Under the pieces are notes generated by a model, which saw nothing but the letters and a program-made list of their open reading frames with translations, made no database searches and was not told the origin of the DNA. The translations under genes were made by a program, and so were the position numbers. From Tetradesmus obliquus (lineage: Eukaryota; Chlorophyta; Chlorophyceae; Sphaeropleales; Scenedesmaceae), in assembly GCA_030272155.1 (NCBI GenBank), contig CP126192.1, positions 2,576,501 to 2,640,500 of the forward strand: DNA of 64,000 nt, read 5' to 3'. This document shows positions 1 through 8,332 of the stretch, piece after piece (positions within the stretch are counted from its first letter, which is position 1; every line of letters starts with the position of its first letter).

Positions 1-1570
1 CCATGGCGATGCTGACCAGCTGCACAATGGCCCTGTCTGCTGCTGACAGGTCAGCCTTGTGCTCCTTTGCATCCAGGTAGTTCTCAAAGCCCAGCGCCTG
101 CAGGTCGCTGAGCATGTTCAAGCTCAGCGACTGCCTGTAGGTTATGATCAGCACCCGCTTCGCCCGGTGCACCTCCTCCAGCTCCTGCACCAGGTTCGAC
201 AGCAGGCATGTCTTGCCAGTGCCCATGCTGCTCTGTATGCCCAACACATGCGTGTGCATGCCCATGAGCTTGTCCAGCTCTGTGTTGAGCTATGTGGTGT
301 CGGCGTCTGTACATGTGGTGCTCATGTACCTGTGCAGCGTCTGCTGGCCTCCTACCAATGTTGTTAGATTATCTTGCCGCCTCCTTGCCAGGTACCTGCA
401 GTGCACCTCGACGTCTCCTGCTGCGCTGAAGTCGTCTGTGAGGCTGCCGATCCTGAAGGTGCGCCAGCATCCAAAAGCGTGCACGAAGGCCTGGCTGCCG
501 GCAAACCAGGCCGCGTAGTTGTTGCTCTTGTGCGCCTTGCCGCACCAGCACTCCTCTGTTCTGTCTGTGTGGTTGAACCTCGGTGCGTTGTCCCTGTTCC
601 AGACGTTTTTGCCGCTGAGCCTCTGCATGTAGGCTGTAGGGTGCTGCTGCAGGATGAGCTCCAGCATGCGCTCCTCGCCCTCAGAGTAGCTCACACCTGA
701 CGGCGGTGCCGCGCTGCCCTTCCTCGCTGCTGTTGTTCGTATGCTGGCCTGCTGGCGCTCCACCGTGGGCAGCTGCAGCACGTGCGGCGTGCGGCCGCCA
801 AAGTAGCTGACCATGGCATCTGCCAGGCTGTGGTTGGTTGCAATGCAGGCGGTGTTGGGGGTCCATGTGTCCATGCGCACTCCAGGCTTGGCCGGCTTGG
901 TGGCACCTGGCAGGCGCATCTCCCTGTCCCGTGTGTAGATTGAGCCGTCTATCAGAGCGTGCTGCTCCACCTCAGGCATGACCTGCACCAGCCTGTTGTA
1001 AAAGTGCCTGGCGCCGTCGTGTGTTGCATGTGTTGGGTTATGCTGCGGCAAGCACAGTATCCTGCCGTCTGGCATGATGTGGTGCACGACCAGGTGTGCG
1101 CTGAACTTGACTGGGTAGTCTGTGAAGACCCACACAAATGACTCGGCTGGCAGCTGGACGCCAAACTCGGTGAGAAAGATGTCTGTGAGGGCATCCTGCA
1201 CCCTGCTGGTGAAGTCCTGCTTGCTGGCAAAGCATGCCGGCAGTCCGTCCGTGCCATCAAAGTCCATGCAAAGCTTGCACGGCTTGTCTTTGAGGATGAT
1301 CTCATAGGTGTGGTTCTTGTCAGCTGGCAGCCCAGGAAGAATCTCTAACAGGCGGACGGGGTCGTCAATCGCCACAAAGTGCCGCGTGTACGTGTACTCA
1401 ACAATGTCTGCTGGTGCCGGCTGGCGGCGCGGCATTTGCACCTGCAGCTGCATGGTTGCTCCAACCTCTGCGGCGTAGGCCTGCATGGGTGCTTTGGAGG
1501 CCCTGAAGCCAGCAAAGCCACACCAGTCCATCCCACGGTGCTGGCCAGGTGTATTCTGTGCTGCTGCCAT
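1..1570 (-). pseudogene. Primase / origin-binding helicase fusion, split by in-frame TAG, runs off left edge
   Basis: Probable DNA-replication protein of a large DNA virus or virus-like mobile element. The ORF from ATG 1570 (426 codons to the TAG at 292-290) has archaeo-eukaryotic primase signatures: CMDFDG (metal-binding D103, D105), FSAHLVVHH (S157, H159), IDGSIYTRDREMRLPG (D208, R214) and a Cys/His cluster near 341-368 (CWCGKAH ... HAFGCW) like the zinc motif of UL52-type primases. After the TAG the same frame stays open to base 1 and encodes a Walker A loop, SSMGTGKT (about 209-232), then LIITYRQSLSLNML, typical of origin-binding-protein SF2 helicases. A primase followed by this helicase type is known from large eukaryotic DNA viruses. 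The single TAG inside otherwise open sequence suggests an old insertion inactivated by a nonsense change; two separate proteins or read-through are less likely. The rest of the helicase lies outside the window. Confidence 0.72.
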
Positions 1571-1626
1571 CGTGTCTTCCTATCCTAGCACACCAGCAAT
1601 TCTGTGGCCTTAAGCCGCACACGTGT

Positions 1627-1872
1627 TCAGCAGCTGGCAGCAGCGGACATGCTGTCAGGCGCAACAGCCGCTGCCGCTGCTGTTGCTGCCTTTCTGGCGG
1701 CATACCTTGCCTGCCAGAGCCTCTTGTAATGGTCACGCCTGCTGTCAATGTAAGCAGCTGCCCTCTGGCGTTCTTTTTCACGGAATTCAGGGTCAGTGTT
1801 GCACCTGTTTCTGTAGTAACGGCTGCCTGCCTCCTTGCGGCTTGGTGTTGATGCAGCGGTTTGTTGTTCCAT
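1627..1872 (-). CDS. Small basic protein upstream of the primase ORF
   Basis: An 81-residue ORF on the same strand, 57 bp upstream of the primase start. The middle is strongly basic and helical, with alternating Arg/Tyr/Glu (RYYRNRC, DPEFREKERQRAAAY, YKRLWQARYAARK), followed by an Ala-rich end. I know similar short repeats of the type DPEYREKERERxRxYY from proteins of large DNA viruses and mobile elements, but I cannot name a family or function. Position and strand suggest it belongs to the same insertion as the primase-helicase. A DNA-binding role would fit the charge but is only a guess. Confidence 0.4.
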   Translation of the reverse strand: MEQQTAASTPSRKEAGSRYYRNRCNTDPEFREKERQRAAAYIDSRRDHYKRLWQARYAARKAATAAAAAVAPDSMSAAASC

Positions 1873-1976
1873 GTTTGATGTATCACACCAGTGAGCTATG
1901 GTTTTTAGTGTGGCAAGCTAACACGCAATGCCGTCAGACATGACTTGTCTAAATCCAAGAGCAATGAGAAAGGTAT

Positions 1977-2027
1977 GACTCCGGCGGGAATTGAACCCAC
2001 ACAAGGCTCAGACCACTGAGCGGAGCC
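1977..2027 (-). other. tRNA-like fragment without anticodon arm
   Basis: Read on the minus strand, this starts with GGCTCCG and ends with CGGAGTC, which pair as a 7-bp acceptor stem with one G-U. Inside are a perfect D-arm-like hairpin (GCTCAG, loop TGGT, CTGAGC) and a T arm (GTGGG, loop TTCAATT, CCCGC). The pol III A-box and B-box regions are recognisable, but at 51 nt there is no room for an anticodon arm, so it cannot be a normal tRNA. It could be a deleted tRNA pseudogene or the head of a tRNA-derived SINE. Confidence 0.4.
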
Positions 2028-2467
2028 GGGGGGACCCCTGAGACCCTTCTGTGCTGCCGTGGCCAGGCCCCCATAAAGGGTTTCTAGACACCACGTCGCC
2101 CAGAAAAAGGCAAGGGGCTTGCTATCAAACCATAGCATGGTTGGGCACCTCCGTTGCACCTTTGGCAACCAGGCTTGCACACCACACAGATAACGGCGCC
2201 GAAGGCACTACCGTGTGTTGTGCAAGCCCAGCAGTTACTCAGCACAGGGCCTAAGCCCACACGTGTGCACAGCTTCACATGACCTGTCTTGGCCATCCAA
2301 GGCATGTGTCGGGCCGAAGCCACAGAAGGCACCGTGCGCCCTTGAAGTCGCAGTTCGATGGGGCCTGGGGAGTGCACCACTCTCCCCCTTGTGTGTGTTC
2401 TCCTGGGACCTGCCAGGGGGTTCACCACCACCACCCCAGCCTGTGTGGAGTCCGGACTCCCTCATGC

Positions 2468-2496
2468 CCACCAAGAGTTAATCAAGCTCTTGGTGG
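2468..2496. repeat. Perfect 10-bp hairpin
   Basis: CCACCAAGAG (2468-2477) is the exact reverse complement of CTCTTGGTGG (2487-2496), with a 9-nt AT-rich loop. It lies in the non-coding spacer between the primase patch and the ORF at 2850. It may be part of a transposon end; nothing else identifies it. Confidence 0.6.
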
Positions 2497-2566
2497 ACAT
2501 GTGTTTTCCCGTGGGCTCTGGGGGCCAGGCGTCCCTGACCCCAGTCCAACTGGTGATCTGCCTGCC

Positions 2567-2636
2567 CTCAAGTGGCATGCGGCAGGGCTGCTGGCAATGT
2601 GCCTGGCCGCCCCCCAACCCCCGCATGCCACTTGAG
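2567..2636. repeat. 16-bp inverted repeat with a third partial copy
   Basis: CTCAAGTGGCATGCGG (2567-2582) and its exact reverse complement (2621-2636) flank 38 bp. A third, imperfect copy of the right arm (GCATGCTACTTGAG) follows at about 2653-2666. Sixteen perfect pairs are unlikely by chance in spacer this short, so this may be the end of a small inverted-repeat element. Confidence 0.6.
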
Positions 2637-2849
2637 CGGTCACGCAACACCCAGCATGCTACTTGAGGGCCGCTCATCTGGCCATGTATATTTTGTGGTT
2701 GCATTGCATGAGATTCCACAGCACGCGTGATGCTGCTTTCTGGAAGTTGGTGCGCCATATCACAGCACAAATGTCTCAGTTTGCCGCCGTAGCGCTGCAG
2801 CAGTCACCCGGGCCCGCTTGAACCTGACCGGCCGATTGTTTTTTTTCCC

Positions 2850-3446
2850 AGTGAGCTCTGCCACCCTGAAGAGTGCTACGGGCTCATGTGGAGGTCCCAC
2901 CTGTGGACCAATCCTGACAGCAGGGTGAACAGGGGGGCAGAGCGCGTCATAGAGTTTGGTTCTACAGGGTTGAGCAATTTAGAATTAGATTGGAAGGATT
3001 GGCTGGCATCGGTATCCGTGGCTGGCCTGAGCCTCGAGGGGTCAGACGAGGGCCAGTTGCAGCAGTTTCGGGCGCGTGTGAGTGAGGACTGTCTGCTGTA
3101 CGGAGCGAATAACCTGCAGTACCAGCTGGAGGAGCTGTGGGATGGCCTGCAGCCCTGGCATGACGTCATATTGGGCTGGCTGAGGGGGCACAGGCCGCTC
3201 GATCCATGTGATGTTGTGCTGCACATAGAAAATCTCACCCCCCGTGTTTCAGCCGCACCGTCCCACCTGCACCATGCATTCAGAGCCCTGCTGTTGATGT
3301 GCAGAAGGCTGTGTGAGTGGTACGGGGTGCGTTTTGAGGTCACACATGCAGACGAGGCTGGCTGGGTCCTGCGTGAGACCAGGCGGGACCGTTGGAGTCC
3401 CGCCATGACTCCGGAGACGCTCACACGCCGCCCCGCTGTGTTCTGA
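2850..3446 (+). CDS. Orphan ORF preceded by a strong splice acceptor
   Basis: Open from 2850 to the TGA after PAVF at 3444-3446. The first ATG is at 2886 (186 residues), but the frame continues upstream through ELCHPEECYGL to a T8-CCCAG acceptor at about 2851, so this is more likely a last exon than a single-exon gene. The product is not low-complexity, unlike most shadow ORFs here: it is rich in Trp, Leu and acidic residues (LDWKDWLASVSVAGL, LEELWDGLQPW, CRRLCEWYGVRFEV). I do not recognise a family. It lies next to the primase patch on the other strand and may belong to that insertion. No upstream exon could be placed. Confidence 0.4.
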   Translation, partial: SELCHPEECYGLMWRSHLWTNPDSRVNRGAERVIEFGSTGLSNLELDWKDWLASVSVAGLSLEGSDEGQLQQFRARVSEDCLLYGANNLQYQLEELWDGLQPWHDVILGWLRGHRPLDPCDVVLHIENLTPRVSAAPSHLHHAFRALLLMCRRLCEWYGVRFEVTHADEAGWVLRETRRDRWSPAMTPETLTRRPAVF

Positions 3447-3943
3447 GAGCATGCTGCTGCCTCTGCTGCTGCTGCTGTGTTTGTGCAGGTGAGCTCCGCT
3501 GCCTGTTCATCTGGACTCTGAGGCTCAGGCAGCATTGCGCTGCTTGCATGAAAGGGCAAGGTGCACTGGAACGGACCTGTTTACACTGCTGATGGCAGGG
3601 TGAGTTGCTGAGTGGGAGGCAATGGTCATCGAGCACGAGCATGTTTCTTCAGCCTCTGACGGTGTGTTGTGAGGCTGCGAGGCTGGGAACAAAGCTCGGA
3701 CCATTATAGGCGGACAAGTGCTGGTGGGGATGTGGGACAGGAGATCTCCAACCCCCATTCCCACCCAACTAACATTGCAGTGAACCCATAGCGAGGCCTT
3801 GCGGTGTCGAGTATCGTCTTGATCGGTTACATAGGGATCAGTGTGCCACCTGTCTTTCATAGCACGCCGCACCAATGCCTTGCAATATCCTAGGTAACCC
3901 AGTGCAACACTCAGAGCCCCCACTTTATGCTCCATTGCGCACG
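3447..3943. other. Spacer, nothing recognised
   Basis: About 500 bp with no convincing ORF. The stretch 3690-3910 is less CTG-rich and better balanced in composition than its surroundings and could hide an RNA gene, but I could not match it to 5S, U1-U6, SRP or RNase P RNA. Confidence 0.4.
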
Positions 3944-4558
3944 TCATTCCCTCGCTGCTGCTGCACTGTCATATGCCAAGTCCAGCCTGCCAAACGTGAC
4001 CTGAGAAAAGTGATGCAGCCTCAGCTGTGGACCTGACTGCTGCTGCTGCCTTCGCAGGCCCCTGAAACCAGCTGACAACTGCTCTGCCCGTGCTGCCATG
4101 TGCTTATAAGCAGCAGCCAGCCCAGCATGCACCAGCCTGCTGCTGTCTGGAGCCCCTATGCCCTGCAGCGACACACTTGGCAGCCTGCTGAGGAACCCTG
4201 TTATGCTGCTGCTGCTGCCGCTTCGCAGGTGAATGCTACCCAAGCCTGCAAAATCCCTCAGCAGCAGCACAGGCAGCTGCTCGTCCGTGGTGCTCGCTGC
4301 CCCCAAGCTTGGCCCATACAGCTGTTCATTCAGGGCAGCTGTATCAGCAGTGAAGCTGCCTGTGAAGGTGTCCATGGCTGCAGTGCACTTGCGCATGCTG
4401 CGTGTGCTCATCACCGCTGCGAGCTTGGGATCTGTGGCCGCTGCAACTGCACTCGGGCCGTAGCTCAGCAGCTCCAGGTCCAGGGGCACGCCAGCAATGC
4501 TGGAGCCTGCTGGAAGTTCAACGGGCACCGGCCTGCCCTCCCTCCACTCTGGGCTGGC
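3944..4558 (-). CDS. Terminal exon of an unrecognised minus-strand gene
   Basis: A 205-codon block begins after a good acceptor (CTCACCTGCAG at about 4569-4559) and ends at TGA 3946-3944. It starts ASPEWREGRPVPVEL and contains ordinary mixed-composition protein (LLSYGPSAVAAATDPKLAAV, LPVLLLRDFAGLGSIHL, RLHHFSQVTFGRLDLAYD), so it is probably coding. I recognise no family, motif, signal peptide or membrane segment. The intron upstream would contain the whole 151-bp tandem array at 4599-5567. A possible earlier exon is the open stretch 5980-5600 (start MMTTCITASS), but no convincing donor was found, so the 5' end is unresolved. Confidence 0.4.
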   Translation of the reverse strand, partial: ASPEWREGRPVPVELPAGSSIAGVPLDLELLSYGPSAVAAATDPKLAAVMSTRSMRKCTAAMDTFTGSFTADTAALNEQLYGPSLGAASTTDEQLPVLLLRDFAGLGSIHLRSGSSSSITGFLSRLPSVSLQGIGAPDSSRLVHAGLAAAYKHMAARAEQLSAGFRGLRRQQQQSGPQLRLHHFSQVTFGRLDLAYDSAAAARE

Positions 4559-4598
4559 CTGCAGGTGAGCAGCAGCGGGTGTATGTGTGTGTGTGTGT

Positions 4599-5567
4599 GT
4601 CACAGTTGCCCCTTTTTGCACATGCTGTTCTATATTTAGGGGGTAACTGTGACAACCCCAAGCTGCACTGAAACCAGCTGACATTGCTGGGGATACCAAG
4701 GTGTGCTTTGGTCATGTACAGCTCCCAGCAACTGCAGCAGCTGCTACTGTCACAGTTGCTCATTTTTTACACATGCTGTTCTATATAGAGCGGGTAACTG
4801 TGACAACCACCAGCTGCACTGCAACCACTAGGCAACGCTGGGGTTGCCAAATTGTGTTTTGCCCTGCACAGCCCCCCAGCAACTGCAACAGCTGCTAGTG
4901 TCACAGTTGCCCCCTTTTTACACATGCTGTTCTATATATAGGGGGGTAACTGTGACAACCACTAGCTGCACTGCAACCACTAGGCAACGCTGGGGATACC
5001 AAATTGTGTTTTGCTCTGCACAGCCCCCAGCAACTGCAGCAGCTGCTAGTGTCACAGTTGCCCCTTTTTTACACATGCTGTTCTATATGTAGTGGGTAAC
5101 TGTGACAAGCATCAGCAGCACTATGACCAGATGACATTGCTGAGATGCCCAAGTGCATGTGCTTTGGCCCTGCACAGCCCCCCAGCAACTGCAGCAGCTG
5201 CTAGTGTCACAGTTGCCCCCTTTTTACACATGCTGTTCTATATATAGTGGGTAACTGTGACAACCCCAAGCTGCACTGAAACCACTAGGCAACGCTGGGG
5301 ATACCAAATTGTGTTTTGCCCTGCACAGCTCCCAGCAACTGCAGCAGCTGCTAGTGCCACAGTTGTCCCCTTTTTACACATGCTGTTCTATATATAGGGG
5401 GTAACTGTGACAACCACCAGCTGCACTGCAACCACTAGGCAACGCTGGGGATACCAAATTGTGTTTTGCCCTGCACAGCCCCCCAACAACTGCAGCAGCT
5501 GTTAGTGTCACAGTTGCCCCTTTTTTGCACATGCTGTTCTATATATAGGGGGTAACTGTGACAAGCA
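4599..5567. repeat. Seven-copy tandem array, ~151-bp unit with internal palindrome
   Basis: The block starting CACAGTTGC begins at 4601, 4751, 4902, 5053, 5208, 5358 and 5509: spacings 150, 151, 151, 155, 150, 151. Each unit carries a ~56-bp core whose ends are inverted (GTCACAGTTGCCCC at the left, GGGGTAACTGTGAC at the right) around TTTTTACACATGCTGTTCTATATATAG. The other ~95 bp (CTGCACTGCAACCACTAGGC ... CAGCAACTGCAGCAGCTGCT) are also conserved. The first copy is the most diverged and sits beside a TG microsatellite (4583-4600). The array probably lies in an intron of the minus-strand gene at 3944-4558. Confidence 0.9.
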
Positions 5568-5580
5568 TCAGCAGCAGTTC

Positions 5581-5616
5581 GCGTAGCAATCAGCGTAGCA
5601 ATCAGCGTAGCAATCA
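5581..5616. repeat. 12-bp tandem repeat, three copies
   Basis: GCGTAGCAATCA occurs three times in a row directly after the 151-bp array. On the minus strand it reads as a repeated Leu-Ile-Ala-Thr if that frame is coding. Confidence 0.8.
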
Positions 5617-8332
5617 GCGCTGTTGATGCAGTTGAGGAGCCGACACAAATGTAGTTTTCTGCGTATTCCGCGCTGATGGCAACAGTAGCAGCGTTGGTGT
5701 CATGGTCTAGCTTTGGGCGAGCAACAACGCTGGAAGCAGCGATAGTCATGTCAGCAGAGAGACAGTGCAACAACAGCGCACACAGGTGCACTGGCACTCG
5801 GCGGCAATTGTGTTGGACTGTAGCTGTTTCATTGGTGACATTGTTGAGTTGGCTGCATGTGGTGTTGAAGTGCTGTGCACAGATAACATTCAGGCTTTTA
5901 TGTGCATGCTTGCGAGCATGGCTCATTAAACCCTTGCTGTGGGCCCTTTTACTTGATGCCGTGATGCAAGTTGTCATCACATATAATGCTCATAGCATGC
6001 TGCATTGGCGCAGCGCGCATGCTGGTGCATAAGCACGGTTGTTCAAAAATGGGTGGTTGCAAAGTATGGTGGTGGTTGAAGCCATGGCACAGTCAGTGGC
6101 GCTCATGCCAGCCGCAGTCCTGATGCAGCACCCAGCTGTATCTGGATGGTACTGCACCAGCAGCAATGCCACCTGCAGTGCCATTGGCGCCGGCTGCACT
6201 CAGGCTCATATAATCAGCCTGTCGTGGTTTCGCAATGCCACCGTTAGTATTATTGTGCATACTGTACATTGTCCTGCCGTTCCTGGGTGCGGCATCCAAT
6301 GCATGTTGCTTATGCAGCTGGCTCTGTGGTGGTCCCAGCTCTGGGAGGGGGGGGGGGGGAGAGCATCCTGCCGCCAGCAATTAGCTAGTTGGAGGCTACT
6401 CCAGTGCTGGGTATCATTGTGCATTCACGTGTGTTGTCTGTTTCGTTGCCTCGTCTGTTTTGTCTGCCCAGTCTGTTCAATCCAGTTCACTCCCAGTCCC
6501 ATACTCAGTTCAGTCTCCAGTCCATTGTTGATGGCCTGAGCTGGACACAGCTTGGCCATCGACAGGTTCGGGTTGCTGACAGAGAGATTGCATGTGGATG
6601 CATGCAAGCAGCCCGTTGTGTGCCGCAGAGCCACACAAGTGGAGAGCTCTCTTCCCAGAGAGCTGGGCTGGCTGTGCCTTGTTGCACTTTTGCTGTGCTG
6701 CTGCTGGCCCAGCACATGCATGGCATGGTGTCAATAGCTGCAGCTGGTGGCGCATGTGTGGTGGCTGGGGCACCCTGATGCTTGATGGTTTTGTGCTTGA
6801 GATGGGCACATAGGGTGTGGATGGCGCTGGCTTGTCAGCATGCGCCTACCTGTGCGCCCATCATGGCATGAGCCGCACTATGTTACATAATGATAATTAA
6901 GTTGCGTAAGTATGCATTTACTGTGTTGATACGTCATTTTACATACAGTCCACGGCCGGCCGCATTCTGCACATCAGTTGATGTGCAGTAGCTGGGCAGA
7001 GGAGGGCTGCTGCACAGGCAGCCAGGTCAAGAGGTGGTTGGCTGTGTGGCACAGCACATTGGCCGACTGCACTTTTACAGTGCGCTGCAGTCATCAGCCA
7101 GATCCTATTGGTGCATTGTTTGGTCGAAGGATGCAATGAGAAAAGAGAGGATGCTAGTTATACTGTTCACAGAGAGTCTTATATTCAAGCTGTGTTGGGT
7201 GGTTGCACGGCGTGGTGGTGGTTGGGGCCGGGGTTGTGCTCAGCAGCTGCTACCGCATCAGGCAGCTCTGCGACGCCAGGGCCTGGCACAGCCAGCCGCA
7301 GTTATGATGCAGCAACCAGCTGTACCTGCAAGCTACTGGTGCAGTACTGGTGTCGTACCAGGCAACCAGCTGTACTGTCTGCAGACAGCTGTACTGCAAG
7401 CAGCGGTACCTGCAGCCTCTTGCACCAGCAGCACGGCCGCCTGCAGTACATTGCGCTGATGCCGGCTGTGCACAGCTAGACTCTCAGTATCAACGTGGCG
7501 TGGTTGGAAACCATACGATTGTAATGAGTTCAGTAACTGTTACAAGTCAAGCAAAAGCTTGCAGGCCGTTGTATCGGCTCTGAACGCAAGCTTGCTGTGC
7601 TCCAGGTGGCTTCACAATAGAACATCCTCTACATTGCACTCAACCACCTCGCAACCAACTGCTCAACGGGGCAGCAACACCTAATCAATGAGTACTCTGC
7701 AATACTGTGGGCACTTGGTGCATCTATGAGCCAGACCTATCAAGCAGCCAGTTGAATCCCAAACATTGCGACGCAAACAAGGATTGCAAGGTTATTGCTC
7801 AACTAATTAAGTAAACATTGCCCAAGGGTATGCCCGCCACCACCATAGATCTTGACAAGAAATCAGAGCAGCGACCTTTCAGCTAAGCCATACGTACGCG
7901 GGTATGGTATACCATACACAACGTATGCACTAACCAGGTGCACCGCTTGCTGATGCAACACAAGAGATCATGCCCTGGCTTCTCCTGTATTGCCACTGGG
8001 CACATAAACTGCTGACAAAATCAACCCATCTTCAACAAGTAAACCAGATGTAGGCAACGCATCCAGCTGCGCAGTCTCAGGCTGATAACGAGACATCCAT
8101 GGAAGCTGATACCCAACGGCCCAAACAACACAGACAAACTCTGTCAGGCTGACCCAGCACAGCACAAGACATGACTCACGCCCAACACCACACAGGGTCT
8201 ATCCTGCAAGCTTGAACAACCACCAACGACTCAAGCCACTACCAAACACAGCATACCTGCCTGCTGGCTCCCAAACCCCAACCAACCCCAACCAACCACG
8301 ACAGCACTCGAAGCGTCCTGCTCACATCCAAT
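5617..8332. other. Spacer with two diverged related blocks
   Basis: No gene is supported. Blocks at about 6040-6320 and 7190-7530 share phrases such as GTGGTGGTTG, AGCCGCAG followed by TGATGCAGCA and CCAGCTGTA, and CACCAGCAGCA, in the same order, so they look like two old copies of one element. The second follows an ORF starting MVHCLVEGCNEKRE (7108), vaguely zinc-finger-like but too short to name. A G12 run lies at about 6348-6359. From 7600 to 8332 I see nothing except the likely 3' flank of the kinase gene. Confidence 0.35.

Noticed and set aside
3690-3910. Candidate structured RNA gene
   Set aside because: The composition differs from the flanks, but no match to known snRNA, 5S, SRP or RNase P cores could be seen.
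4599-5567. CRISPR-like array
   Set aside because: Regular repeats, but the whole ~151-bp unit is repeated with no variable spacers, and the context is eukaryotic. It is a satellite-type tandem array.
7108-7479. THAP-like or other zinc-finger transposase start (MVHCLVEGCNEKRE)
   Set aside because: Only two Cys in a suggestive spacing, then CTG-rich noise; no further domain.
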